A stretch of DNA of 57,407 bases from the NCBI RefSeq assembly GCF_900112645.1, contig NZ_FOMO01000002.1:1-57407 (forward strand), written 5' to 3'. Positions 44,694-53,201 of the stretch are shown in pieces. This DNA is from Phytopseudomonas straminea. Its GTDB lineage: Bacteria > Pseudomonadota > Gammaproteobacteria > Pseudomonadales > Pseudomonadaceae. The first letter of the stretch is position 1. The number at the start of each line of letters is the position of its first letter. The notes beneath the pieces are model-generated. The model was not told the origin of the DNA. It made no database searches and saw only the letters and a list, made by a program, of their open reading frames with translations. The position numbers and the translations under genes were made by a program.

Positions 44694-44719
44694 AAAAACC
44701 CGGCGCCAGGCCGGGTTTT
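44694..44719. terminator. Bidirectional terminator between smr and efp
   Basis: AAAACCCGGC and GCCGGGTTTT form a strong hairpin with A and T runs on both sides, placed between the convergent Smr and efp genes. It is a rho-independent terminator for both. Confidence 0.88.
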
Positions 44720-44739
44720 CTGTACAGCGCAGCGCTGAA

Positions 44740-45312
44740 TCAGGCCGGCGCTTTGGCGCGGGACTTGTACTCGCCGGTGCGGGTATCGATTTCGATCCAG
44801 TCGCCGATTTCGCAGAAGTCGGCAACCTTCACTTCGGTACCGTTGTTCAACTTGGCAGGCTTCATCACCTTGCCGGAGGTGTCGCCACGGGCGGAGCCTT
44901 CGGTGTAGGCCAGCTGACGCACGATGGTGGTCGGCAGGTCGACGGAGATAACCTTGCCTTCGAAGAACACGGCTTCGCAGACGTCGTTCATGCCTTCTTC
45001 GATGAACGGCAGAACGCTTTCCAGGTCTTCGGCGCGCAGCTCGTAGGAGTTGTACTCCGGATCCATGAACACGTAGTCGTCGCCGCTGATGTAGGACAGG
45101 TTCACTTCCTTGCGTTCAAGGATCACCGGCTCCATCTTGTCATCGGCTTTGTAGACGGTTTCGGTCTTGGAGCCGTTGATCAGGTTCTTCAGCTTCATCT
45201 TGACGATAGCGCTGTTACGACCGGACTTGGTGAACTCGGCCTTCTGGATCAGCCATGGCTGGCCGTCGATCAGGGCCACGCTGTTAGGCTTCATTTCTTG
45301 TGCGGTTTTCAT
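44740..45312 (-). CDS. efp: Elongation factor P, arginine (rhamnosylated) type
   Basis: A 190-residue translation factor that rescues ribosomes stalled on polyproline. The tip of domain I reads [13 protein letters not shown], with Arg32 at the position of Lys34 in E. coli EF-P. Pseudomonas EF-P is modified there with rhamnose by EarP, encoded 46 bases upstream in the same direction. The rest ([74 protein letters not shown] end) is standard. Lysine-type modifiers epmA/epmB are not expected. Confidence 0.97.
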   Translation of the reverse strand: MKTAQEMKPNSVALIDGQPWLIQKAEFTKSGRNSAIVKMKLKNLINGSKTETVYKADDKMEPVILERKEVNLSYISGDDYVFMDPEYNSYELRAEDLESVLPFIEEGMNDVCEAVFFEGKVISVDLPTTIVRQLAYTEGSARGDTSGKVMKPAKLNNGTEVKVADFCEIGDWIEIDTRTGEYKSRAKAPA

Positions 45313-45358
45313 ACGAATATCCGGATCTGAATGGATTTACAAAATTCGAGGCCGCGTA

Positions 45359-46483
45359 TCATAGCCAATTTCGATAAAACTGCACCAGCGCCGCGGCAAG
45401 ATCTGCATATACCGCCTGGCGCCTGGCCCAGACTTGGGCATGGGCGGCCAACTCATCGGCGCGCTCCAGCCAGGCGGCCCAGGCCGGCGCCATGCCTTCG
45501 CCCGCATTCCACGCCCGCCATACGAGGCGCAGGGCGGCCTCGGCCTCGCTCGAAAGCCCCCGGCAATACAGTGCCATGAAGGCCTCGAGCTTTTCCCAGT
45601 GCGCCTCTTCCTGCTGTGGGTAGATATGCCAGACCAGCGGTCGGCCCGCCCATTGCGCACGCACGAAAGAATCCTCGCCGCGCACCAGGTTGAGGTCGCA
45701 GCACCAGAGCAGCGCGTCATACTGATCCTGCTGCATGAAGGGCAGCAGCTGCACGCTCAAGGCGCCGCGCTGCATGACCTCGCCAAGCATGAGCGGCGAA
45801 CCGGCCCAGCGCTGCAAATCGCCGAGGATGCGTCCTTCCGGAACCAGCATATGGGTCGTTGTGTCAGCGCCAGCCAGGGCATCCAGCCAACCGGCCAGGG
45901 CACTATTCTCATAGGCGAACAGGGAAACCAGGCGCGCATCGGTGAGCGGGCTGATACCCAATGACGCAAGAAAATCAGTGCGGGCTCTGGCGTCACTCTG
46001 CAGCCGGTCGCGAGCGGCGAGCAGCCCGCTTTCGCGCAGCAGCCCACCCGTGCCGGCGCTGAAGCCTGGAAAGAAGAAGAACTTCTGCAGCCCATTACCC
46101 TGCATCGACGGCAGGCCGTGGCAACCTTCGACCCAGCTCTCGGCGCTCAGGTACTCCAGGTTCAACCAGAGTGCGGGCGCCTTGCGCGCCGCCATCGCCG
46201 CCACATACTCGGCGGGCAGCTCGCAGGCGAAGGCTTCGATCACCACATCCGCCGGCTCCACCGCCTGCCAGGCCTGCGCCCAATGGCACACCTCGACGCT
46301 GCTCAATAGCTGACAATCGGAATCCGCATCGGCCTGCGGGCAGATACGCGCCAGCGCCGCCAGATCATCGACCCACAGGCGCACCGCAGCGCCCTGCTCG
46401 GCCACCAGCTGCCGGGCCAGGCGCCAGGTCACGCCGATATCGCCGTAGTTGTCGACGACACGGCAGAAAATATCCCACCTCAT
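45359..46483 (-). CDS. earP: EF-P arginine rhamnosyltransferase
   Basis: A 374-residue GT-B-type inverting transferase that attaches rhamnose from dTDP-L-rhamnose to Arg32 of EF-P. MRWDIFCRVVDNYGDIGVTWRLARQLV holds the two conserved Asp (11 and 15), and NLVRGEDSFVRAQWAGRPLVWHIYPQQEEAHWEKLEAF holds the catalytic Glu and nucleotide-binding residues. I chose ATG 46483 with AAGGGAAGGG upstream; a longer frame to 46519 adds 12 residues not typical of EarP. The gene is followed by efp, giving substrate and modifier in one unit. The rmlBDAC genes for the donor are not in the window. Confidence 0.95.
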   Translation of the reverse strand: MRWDIFCRVVDNYGDIGVTWRLARQLVAEQGAAVRLWVDDLAALARICPQADADSDCQLLSSVEVCHWAQAWQAVEPADVVIEAFACELPAEYVAAMAARKAPALWLNLEYLSAESWVEGCHGLPSMQGNGLQKFFFFPGFSAGTGGLLRESGLLAARDRLQSDARARTDFLASLGISPLTDARLVSLFAYENSALAGWLDALAGADTTTHMLVPEGRILGDLQRWAGSPLMLGEVMQRGALSVQLLPFMQQDQYDALLWCCDLNLVRGEDSFVRAQWAGRPLVWHIYPQQEEAHWEKLEAFMALYCRGLSSEAEAALRLVWRAWNAGEGMAPAWAAWLERADELAAHAQVWARRQAVYADLAAALVQFYRNWL

Positions 46484-46496
46484 AACGCCCTTCCCT

Positions 46497-47843
46497 TCAG
46501 GCCTGCAGCCCGCCCTCACACTGCCGCGTGTTCATGCTGGCATCGACCAGCGGCTCGGCCACTTCGACGCCGGGCACCACATCGGAAAGATCTTCCTGGC
46601 GCTCGTGCTCCAGCGCGCCCTGAACCAGATCCTCGGTCACCCGCAGCTCTGCCCCCACCATCGAGGCGGGCGTCGCCGGCTCGAATGGTGCCACAGGCTG
46701 AGGCGCGGGGCGCAGCTTGCGGCGCCAGAAGAACAACAGCACCAGGCAACCGTTGAGCAGGCTGAAGGCCAGGAACAAGCCGGCGTCGCCGTCATGCTCC
46801 ATCAGCGGCGAGATCATCAGCGGGCTGATCGCCGAGCCCAGAGAGTTGATCAGCAGCAGCCCCTGCACCATACGCACCAGCGCGCCAGCAGGCGCCCGGT
46901 CAGCGGCGTGGCTGACTGCCACCGGGTAAACGGCGAACACGCCACCACCGAGCAGGAACAGCAGCACCATGAGCAGCAGCGGCGAAGACGGCAGAATCAT
47001 GATCGCTAGGGAAATCAGCAGGCAGAACAGGCTCAGTACGATCAGCACACTCTGCCGATCATGCTGATCGGACCAACGCCCCACCGGGTACTGCAGCAGC
47101 ATGGCGCCGAGAATCACGCTGGCCATCATCTGCCCGACCTCGCTGACGCTCATGCCGACGCGCTGCAGGTACAGCGGCAGCAGCGAATAGACCGCAGCGA
47201 TGGCGATACCGGACCCGAAGCAGCCAATCACCCCGGTCGGCGTCATACGGATCAACTGCTGCGGCAGCAGCGGCTCGACCTTCTCCACCAAGGGCGTAAC
47301 CCGCGGAATGATGCCCATGGGCAGCACCGACAACGACGCCAGCAGCCCGGCCACTATGAACGGCGCGGTGTCGCCCCAGGCATCGATGGCGCCGAGCTGC
47401 AACTGGCCGAGCATGCCGGAGCCGTAGAGCGCCATCATGTACAACGCCAGCAGGCGACCACGCACCTTCTGGTCACCCGCCAGAAGCATCCAGCTTTCGA
47501 CGACGAGAAACACACCAAGAATCGACCAGCCGGCGATCAGCCGGAAGACGAACCAGGCCCAGGGGTCAAAGAACAGCCCCTGCAGCAGTACGCTCACCGC
47601 CGTCAGCGAGGCGAAACTGCTGTAGGCGCGGATATGGCCGATGCGCAGGATCAGCCGGTCATTGAACAGCGCTCCCAGGGTCAGGCCGATGAAATAGGAA
47701 GCCGACACGATACCGATCACCGTCGCCGACACGCCTGCCGCATCCAAGCGCAGTGTGGTCAGCGACGAAATGAAGCCGTTGCCGATACTGATGATGAACA
47801 AACCGAGCAAGGGCCCCAGCGCCATGCCAAGCAATTGCGACAT
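46497..47843 (-). CDS. MFS transporter, paralogue of the 37095 gene
   Basis: A 448-residue MFS protein with 12 helices: GMALGPLLGLFIISIGNGFISSLTTLRLDAAGVSATVIGIVSASYFIGLTLGALFNDRLILRIGHIRAYSSFASL closely resembles the start of the transporter at 37095-38384. ATG 47843 (MSQLLGM) is preceded by GAGG; the same frame is open upstream to 48149 but that part is not MFS-like. The hydrophilic tail ends VVPGVEVAEPLVDASM. It is upstream of earP by 13 bases on the same strand. The substrate is unknown. A palindrome in its promoter region suggests a specific regulator. Confidence 0.87.
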   Translation of the reverse strand: MSQLLGMALGPLLGLFIISIGNGFISSLTTLRLDAAGVSATVIGIVSASYFIGLTLGALFNDRLILRIGHIRAYSSFASLTAVSVLLQGLFFDPWAWFVFRLIAGWSILGVFLVVESWMLLAGDQKVRGRLLALYMMALYGSGMLGQLQLGAIDAWGDTAPFIVAGLLASLSVLPMGIIPRVTPLVEKVEPLLPQQLIRMTPTGVIGCFGSGIAIAAVYSLLPLYLQRVGMSVSEVGQMMASVILGAMLLQYPVGRWSDQHDRQSVLIVLSLFCLLISLAIMILPSSPLLLMVLLFLLGGGVFAVYPVAVSHAADRAPAGALVRMVQGLLLINSLGSAISPLMISPLMEHDGDAGLFLAFSLLNGCLVLLFFWRRKLRPAPQPVAPFEPATPASMVGAELRVTEDLVQGALEHERQEDLSDVVPGVEVAEPLVDASMNTRQCEGGLQA

Positions 47844-47892
47844 AAAAACCTCGAAGCGATGCCGCCCCTTGAGCGCATCGGAAAAAAGAATG

Positions 47893-47907
47893 CTGTAACC
47901 GTTACAG
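47893..47907. promoter_or_regulatory. Palindrome CTGTAACCGTTACAG upstream of the MFS gene
   Basis: Perfect 7-bp arms CTGTAAC and GTTACAG around one base, 50 bases upstream of the MFS start codon, fit an operator for a dimeric repressor. No regulator gene is adjacent. Confidence 0.55.
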
Positions 47908-48197
47908 GCTGCGCACACCATGCCGCTCGACGACAAGCGATGCTTGGCCGAGTGGGGGAATGTTTCAGGAAAGACGCCGCACGTAAACACGGACGCCAAC
48001 ACCCAAAAACCTCGAAAGCCGGGGCGGCTCTGGTTTTTGATTTTGTAAGGCGAGGGAGCTGAAACGGTGAAACCTGAGGGGCGCAGGCCGCCCATCAAAG
48101 GCCGCGGACGATACACGAGCAGAGGGGCTCGAACAATCGGCTCAGCCACGTAGTCGTGATCGATTGCCCACTAACCGCAACAGCAAAATACGACGAT

Positions 48198-48224
48198 GCC
48201 GTCGCCTGCCATGCAAGCGACGGC
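48198..48224 (-). terminator. Hairpin after the histidine phosphatase gene
   Basis: GCCGTCGC and GCGACGGC arms enclose 11 bases. On the minus strand ATCGTCGTATTTTG follows, so the T-run is late and weak. Confidence 0.5.
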
Positions 48225-48241
48225 CTCACTGCTCTGAGGGC

Positions 48242-48937
48242 TCAGCCTCGCTGGCGCTGAGCCTGGTCGCTCAGCGCACTCTTCCAGTCGTCGGCGTCGA
48301 GAAAACCGATCACCTGCAGCGAGTCGGAATCAGCAGCTTTACTGAAAAACAGCGCAGTTCCGTATTCCGGCGTGTCGCTGTCATAACCCAGAGACTTCTC
48401 AAACGCTGAGATACAACTGCTGTGGGTGACCAGAACCATATTCTTGCCCGGCACCTTATGCTCGAGCGCATCATCGAGCATCCGTTCTTTGCACCGATAC
48501 AGCCAGTCTTCGTCCATACCCACGTCGTTGAACACCAGCGACTCGGTCTGGGCCGTGCGGGTAAGCGGGCTGTTGTAGACGTCGGTTCTGGTCAGACCCA
48601 GTTGCCCGAAACCATCTGCCAGCCAACCACCAACAGGGAGTGATCGGGAGGTGATGCCCTCCGTTCCCTCCAGGCAGGGATAGTCTTCCTTGTCGCAGCG
48701 CTCCAGATGACGCAGCAGAACGATCACATCGCCCTCCTGCCACTTGGCAAGGAGACTGGGCAACTCATGGCTGCGCTCTTCGGAAAGATCTTCGATCTCG
48801 GGCGGCTGCATCACGAACGCCCCCAGGGCAGTCGCGAAGGAAGCCGCCACGCAGGCGGCCACTGCGCCACGACGTTGACGAGCGCTCAGCTTGCTGTACA
48901 AGCGCCGCGCCGGGCGTAGAAACAGGGATTGCAACAT
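48242..48937 (-). CDS. Membrane-anchored histidine phosphatase family protein
   Basis: A 231-residue protein. A basic N terminus (RPARRLYSKLSARQRR) is followed by a hydrophobic helix (AVAACVAASFATALGAFV, about residues 24-42), and then a phosphoglycerate-mutase-type domain: VIVLLRHLERCDK has the catalytic RH, TDVYNSPLTRTAQT the second Arg, and NMVLVTHSSCIS the second His. It resembles Ais/PmrG, which removes phosphate from LPS core heptose, but the sequence does not prove this. The protein is probably periplasmic and anchored. ATG 48937 has GGAG 5 bases upstream. Confidence 0.85.
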   Translation of the reverse strand: MLQSLFLRPARRLYSKLSARQRRGAVAACVAASFATALGAFVMQPPEIEDLSEERSHELPSLLAKWQEGDVIVLLRHLERCDKEDYPCLEGTEGITSRSLPVGGWLADGFGQLGLTRTDVYNSPLTRTAQTESLVFNDVGMDEDWLYRCKERMLDDALEHKVPGKNMVLVTHSSCISAFEKSLGYDSDTPEYGTALFFSKAADSDSLQVIGFLDADDWKSALSDQAQRQRG

Positions 48938-49132
48938 CGGAACTCCAGCTTGACCGCCTCTATATCTTTCATCGGCGCGATCTAAGCTGACTCCATCGGT
49001 TGCGGATAGTTCGCAAATGGCGATAAGGCGGTTTGTAAGCCGATGTGCCTGCAAGCAGCTAACGGTGGATTGTTGGCTGCAAAACTGCCGTTTTAGCCCA
49101 AGACCGTTCCAAAACCTGAACACCAGAAACAC

Positions 49133-49167
49133 AAAACCCCCGCTTCGCTAGGAATGACGGGGGTTTG
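49133..49167 (-). terminator. Terminator of tRNA-Ser
   Basis: CCCCCG and CGGGGG arms with a TTT/AAAA edge flank CTTCGCTAGGAATGA, 15 bases past the tRNA CCA end on the minus strand. Both sides carry T or A runs, giving a strong rho-independent terminator. Confidence 0.8.
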
Positions 49168-49181
49168 CGTTGAATCGAAAG

Positions 49182-49271
49182 TGGCGGTGAAGAAGGGATT
49201 CGAACCCTTGATACGGTTTCCCGTATACACACTTTCCAGGCGTGCTCCTTCAACCGCTCGGACACTTCACC
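49182..49271 (-). tRNA. tRNA-Ser (anticodon GGA)
   Basis: A 90-base class II tRNA. The acceptor stem GGTGAAG pairs with CTTCACC, then a discriminator G and encoded CCA. The anticodon loop CTGGAAA gives anticodon GGA (decodes UCC/UCU). The long variable arm TATACGGGAAACCGTATC is present and the T loop reads GGTTCGAATCC. Confidence 0.97.
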
Positions 49272-49307
49272 GGATCTCGCCAAACGCGCTGTCTGTCGAG
49301 GCGCGCT

Positions 49308-49336
49308 AATGTAATCGAAGGTTCTTCCAAACGCAA
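49308..49336 (-). promoter_or_regulatory. Sigma-70 promoter of tRNA-Ser
   Basis: On the minus strand, TTGCGT (-35) and TACATT (-10) are spaced by exactly 17 bases, followed by a GC-rich discriminator AGCGCGCC. This is the pattern of stringently controlled stable-RNA promoters. Confidence 0.7.
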
Positions 49337-49609
49337 AACTTTTTTCAAAAGATTCATGCGCTTAAGCCATTGAGAGATGTCGGGGCGACGTACGCGCCAT
49401 CGCTATGGTGCGAGCAAGCGCGCATAGCGCTGGCAGGCGAGGCCCGAGGAAAGCCGACAGTGGTAATCAGTCCACTCCATCACCGGCATGACCACCCCGC
49501 CCTGCACCTACATCGCCCAGCCAACCTGACTCTATGGTCACCCTTCGTGCTTTACCGGATCACGGCGGATGGGTAACGTCAGCCGCACTTTCACAACAAG
49601 GAGTCGACC

Positions 49610-50299
49610 ATGAGCGACCTGATCAGCTACCAACTCGATGACGGCATCGCCACGCTGACGCTCAACAACGGCAAGGTCAACGCGATCTCGCCGGCGCTGA
49701 TAGAGGCCTTCAACGCGGCCCTGGACCGCGCGACCCAGGACAAGGCCATCGTTATCCTCACCGGCCAGCCGGGTATTCTCTCCGGCGGCTACGACCTCAA
49801 GGTGATAACCTCCGGCCCGCAAAACGCAATCGATCTGGTCGCTGCCGGCTCGACGCTGGCCAGGCGCATGCTCGCCCATCCTTATCCCATCATCGCCGCC
49901 TGCCCCGGCCACGCAGTGGCCAAAGGCGCCTTCCTGCTGCTTTCCAGCGATTACCGCATCGGCGTTGAAGGAGCCTTCACTATCGGCCTCAACGAAGTGC
50001 AGATCGGCATGACCATGCACCACGTCGGCATCGAACTGGCGCGCGATCGTCTGCGCAAGTCCGCCTTCCATCGCTCGGTGATCAACGGCGAGATGTTTGA
50101 CCCGCAAAGCGCCGTCGATGCCGGCTTCCTCGACAAGGTGGTACCGGCCGAGCAATTAATGGCTACCGCCCAGGCCGCGGCGGCGCAGTTCAAGAAGATC
50201 AACATGAACGCTCACCGCAAGACCAAGCTCAAGGTACGTGCCGCGCTGCTGGAAACTCTCGACAAAGCAATCGAGCTGGACAAGCAGCATTCGCTGTAA
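49610..50299 (+). CDS. Crotonase/enoyl-CoA hydratase family protein
   Basis: A 229-residue crotonase-fold protein. GIATLTLNNGKVNAISPALIEAF and GILSGGYDLKVI form the CoA-binding oxyanion region; ACPGHAVAKGAFLLLSSDYRIGVEGAFTIGLNEVQIGM covers the active site. Of the two catalytic Glu of enoyl-CoA hydratases, the one in the GGGxEL position is not present (AKGAFLLL here), while the Glu in LNEVQIG remains. It may catalyse a reaction other than simple hydration. An AAGGAG box 7 bases before the ATG supports the start. The 338 bases upstream hold only the tRNA-Ser promoter on the opposite strand. Confidence 0.85.
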   Translation: MSDLISYQLDDGIATLTLNNGKVNAISPALIEAFNAALDRATQDKAIVILTGQPGILSGGYDLKVITSGPQNAIDLVAAGSTLARRMLAHPYPIIAACPGHAVAKGAFLLLSSDYRIGVEGAFTIGLNEVQIGMTMHHVGIELARDRLRKSAFHRSVINGEMFDPQSAVDAGFLDKVVPAEQLMATAQAAAAQFKKINMNAHRKTKLKVRAALLETLDKAIELDKQHSL

Positions 50300-50388
50300 C
50301 GCCAGCCGTGAAAGAGCCGCTCAGCGGCTACTGAGCACATCGAGATAAGCAGGTAAGCTGCGACCACTAATCTGGCACGGGGTACACC

Positions 50389-51360
50389 ATGGGCGATGTG
50401 GTCGCAGCAGCGGTTTACAGCAAGGGTCGCAAAGTCAGCGACATTCACCTCGACGAAGGTCGGGAATGGGCCGCCAAGCCCGAACACTTCGTGTGGATCG
50501 GCCTGCACGACCCCGGCAACCAGGAACTCGGCAACCTGCAACAACAGTTCAATCTGCATGAGCTGGCTCTAGAAGATGCGCTGCAGCGGCACACACGTCC
50601 CAAGCTCGAAATCTTCGGCGATGCGCTGTTTCTGGTGCTCTACTCGCCCGTACATATCGCTAATGAACTGACTTTTGTGGAAACCCAGCTATTCGCCGGC
50701 AAGGGTTACGTAATCAGCGCCCGCTACGGCGACTCCGCGTCCTACACCAAGGTACGTCAGCGCTGCGAGGCGCGGCCGCTGCTGCTTGAGCACGGCGAAG
50801 ACTTCGTACTCTACGCCTTGATCAGTTTCATCATCGAGAACTACCGGCCGCTGATGGACACCTATTACACCGAGTTGGAGCAACTCGAGCAAACCGTGCT
50901 CGAATGCGCCATGACCCACGGCGAGGTGGTACGTATCCAGCAGTTGCGCCGAGATCTTCTGCGCCTGCGCCGCAATATCGGGCCCCTCGCGGAGATCTGC
51001 CAGGAGCTGCAGCACCTGGACTTCCCCTTTATCGACAAAAACATGCGACCGTACTTTCGCGACGTGGCGATTCACGTCAATCGGCTGCTCGAGGACCTGA
51101 CCAATCTGCGGGAGATGGCCGACCATGCCATCGAAGTCGGCCTTCTGCTCGAGTCATCCCGGCAGAGCGTGGTGCAGCGCAAGTTCGCCGCCTGGGCGGC
51201 GATACTGGCCTTTCCCACCGCGGTAGCCGGCATCTACGGCATGAACTTTCACAACATGCCGGAGCTGAACTGGCAGTACGGCTACTTCGCCGTACTCGGC
51301 GTGATCGGCGCTGGCTGCGTAGGGCTGTACGCCAGCTTCCGCCATTACGGCTGGCTGTAG
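50389..51360 (+). CDS. corA: CorA-type divalent cation transporter
   Basis: A 323-residue Mg2+/Co2+ channel family protein. A large cytoplasmic domain with coiled-coil helices (residues about 140-250, LEQLEQTVLECAMTHGEVVRIQQLRRDLLRLRRN) is followed by two C-terminal membrane helices with the GMN selectivity motif in IYGMNFHNMPELNWQYGYF. It forms a pentamer in the inner membrane. A ZntB-like zinc exporter has the same fold, but GMN and MPE signatures favour CorA. It converges with the ABC permease gene. Confidence 0.93.
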   Translation: MGDVVAAAVYSKGRKVSDIHLDEGREWAAKPEHFVWIGLHDPGNQELGNLQQQFNLHELALEDALQRHTRPKLEIFGDALFLVLYSPVHIANELTFVETQLFAGKGYVISARYGDSASYTKVRQRCEARPLLLEHGEDFVLYALISFIIENYRPLMDTYYTELEQLEQTVLECAMTHGEVVRIQQLRRDLLRLRRNIGPLAEICQELQHLDFPFIDKNMRPYFRDVAIHVNRLLEDLTNLREMADHAIEVGLLLESSRQSVVQRKFAAWAAILAFPTAVAGIYGMNFHNMPELNWQYGYFAVLGVIGAGCVGLYASFRHYGWL

Positions 51361-51367
51361 CGCGACC

Positions 51368-51392
51368 AGAGCACGCTGTTGCAGTGTGCTCT
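51368..51392. terminator. Hairpin between corA and the ABC permease gene
   Basis: AGAGCAC and GTGCTCT arms enclose 11 bases. It has no T run; it sits between convergent genes and may still end both transcripts. Confidence 0.4.
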
Positions 51393-51405
51393 CAGCTCGA
51401 TCTGC

Positions 51406-52194
51406 TCACTGACGCATCCCACGGCCGCTGACCAGCAGGCGAACGCACAGCACATAGAGCACCGCCGTGGCGACCAGCATGAAGCCGATGGCGGTGCCGA
51501 TGCTGATGTCCGACACGCCGAGGATGCCGTAACGGAAGGCGTTGACCATGTGCAGCACCGGGTTGGCCATCGATACCGTCTGCCAGAACGGCGGCAGCAG
51601 GCTGATCGAATAGAACACCCCACCCAGGTAGGTCAGCGGCGTCAGCACGAAGGTCGGGATGATCGAGATATCGTCGAAGTTGCGCGCGAACACCGCGTTG
51701 ACGAAACCACCGAGGGAGAAGATCGTCGCCGTCAGCAACACCACCAGTACTGTCAGCCCAAGGTGATGCACCTGCAAGTGGGTGAAGAACAGCGACAGGA
51801 TGGTGACGATGACGCCCACCGCCAGGCCGCGCAGCACGCCACCGGTGACGTAACCGATCAGGATGGTATGCGGCGAGACCGGCGAGACCATCAATTCTTC
51901 GACCGAGCGCTGAAACTTGCTGCCGAAGAAGCTCGACACCACGTTGCCGTAGCTGTTGGTGATCACCGACATCATGATCAGCCCCGGTACGATGTATTCC
52001 ATGTAGGTGAAGCCACCCATGTCGCCGATCTGCCGGCCGATCAGATTGCCGAAGATCACGAAGTACAGAACCATGGTGATCGCCGGCGGCAACAGGGTCT
52101 GCGGCCAGATGCGCATGAAGCGGCGCACTTCGCGATAGACGATGGTGCGCAAGGCCACCAGATTGGCGCTGAACTCGGACTGCTCGTGCATCAT
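51406..52194 (-). CDS. yadH: ABC-2 type exporter permease, YadH-like
   Basis: A 262-residue inner-membrane permease of the ABC-2 family with six helices: RTIVYREVRRFMRIWPQTLLPPAITMVLYFVIFG is the amphipathic start, and TGGVLRGLAVGVIVTILSLFF and FVLTPLTYLGGVFYSISLLPPFWQ are conserved. FFGSKFQRSVEELMVSPVS is the coupling-helix region. It overlaps the ATPase gene by 4 bases and matches E. coli YadH in length and order. The substrate is unknown. Confidence 0.88.
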   Translation of the reverse strand: MMHEQSEFSANLVALRTIVYREVRRFMRIWPQTLLPPAITMVLYFVIFGNLIGRQIGDMGGFTYMEYIVPGLIMMSVITNSYGNVVSSFFGSKFQRSVEELMVSPVSPHTILIGYVTGGVLRGLAVGVIVTILSLFFTHLQVHHLGLTVLVVLLTATIFSLGGFVNAVFARNFDDISIIPTFVLTPLTYLGGVFYSISLLPPFWQTVSMANPVLHMVNAFRYGILGVSDISIGTAIGFMLVATAVLYVLCVRLLVSGRGMRQ

Positions 52195-53123
52195 ACGGCC
52201 ACCTTCGACAGGTTCTTCTCGACCAGGGACACGAACAGCTCCTCCAGGCGGTTGCTCTTGTTACGCAGGCTCAGCACCTCGATGTCGTGCGCCGCCAACT
52301 GACGGAACAGGTCGGTGACGCCCTGGCTCTTGTCGACCTGCACTTCGAGGGTGTGATGGTCGACCAGCTTGACCGGATAACCGGCAAGGGCCGGCACGGC
52401 AGCCAGATCGTGCTTGAGATCGAGCAGGAAGGTCTCGACGTGCAGCTTGCCCAGCAGCGCCTTCATGCTGGTGTTCTCGACGATCCGCCCGTGGTCGATG
52501 ATGCCGATGTTGCGGCACAGCTGCTCGGCCTCTTCCAGGTAATGGGTGGTGAGAATGATGGTAATGCCTTGCTTATTGAGGTCGGTGAGAAAACTCCACA
52601 TCGAACGGCGCAGCTCGATGTCGACGCCCGCGGTCGGCTCGTCGAGGATCAGCAGGCGCGGTTCATGCACCAGCGCGCGGGCGATCATCAACCGGCGCTT
52701 CATGCCACCGGAGAGCTCTCGTGACGCCACGCCGCGCTTTTCCCACAGCCCCAGCTGGGTGAGGTATCGCTCGGCGCGCTCCTTGGCCAGGCGCGCCGGA
52801 ATGCCGTAATAGCCGGCCTGGGTCACGACGATGTCGAAGACCTTTTCGAACTGGTTGAAGTTGAATTCCTGGGGTACCACGCCGATGCAGCGCTTGAGCG
52901 CGGCGGGCTGGGCGTCCAGATCGTGGCCGAATACGTTGACCGTACCGCTGGACTTGTTCACCAGGGTGGAAAGAATTCCGATGGTGGTGGACTTGCCGGC
53001 GCCGTTTGGCCCCAGCAAGGCGAAGAAGTCGCCCTCGGCGACGTCAAGGTCGAGACCATGCAAGGCGGTGAAGCCGTTGCCGTAGGTCTTGGTCAGCTGT
53101 CGGATCGACAGAGCAGTACTCAT
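52191..53123 (-). CDS. yadG: ABC exporter ATP-binding protein, YadG-like
   Basis: A 310-residue ATPase with Walker A GPNGAGKST, Q-loop VVPQEF, signature LSGGM, Walker B LLILDEPTAGVD and the switch His in LTTHYLEEAEQL. The sequence agrees with E. coli YadG over nearly the whole length. The ATG at 53123 (MSTALSI) gives the normal N terminus; a longer frame to 53198 is not typical. Gene order ATPase then permease on the minus strand fits yadGH. Beyond 53123 lies a 218-base gap containing a mobile element. Confidence 0.9.
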   Translation of the reverse strand: MSTALSIRQLTKTYGNGFTALHGLDLDVAEGDFFALLGPNGAGKSTTIGILSTLVNKSSGTVNVFGHDLDAQPAALKRCIGVVPQEFNFNQFEKVFDIVVTQAGYYGIPARLAKERAERYLTQLGLWEKRGVASRELSGGMKRRLMIARALVHEPRLLILDEPTAGVDIELRRSMWSFLTDLNKQGITIILTTHYLEEAEQLCRNIGIIDHGRIVENTSMKALLGKLHVETFLLDLKHDLAAVPALAGYPVKLVDHHTLEVQVDKSQGVTDLFRQLAAHDIEVLSLRNKSNRLEELFVSLVEKNLSKVAV

Positions 53124-53201
53124 AAAGGATATGCACCCATTAAAAAGACAGGGTTTAGAGGGGGGATGCCATGCAAACATTGCAACGCAATTGCCCACTC
53201 A

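Larger units (their letters stand above)
47844..48241. other. 398-base gap before the MFS transporter
   Basis: No gene is supported here. It contains the palindrome at 47893-47907, the promoter side of the MFS gene and a terminator-like hairpin at 48198-48224. An open frame continuing the MFS gene upstream is read as non-coding because it lacks transporter features. Confidence 0.5.

Noticed and set aside
47844..48149. An N-terminal extension of the MFS gene
   Set aside because: The frame is open but has no transporter-like sequence, and a good ribosome-binding site precedes the ATG at 47843.
49059..49283. A minus-strand coding frame over the tRNA-Ser gene
   Set aside because: The sequence folds as a complete tRNA-Ser; the frame is accidental.
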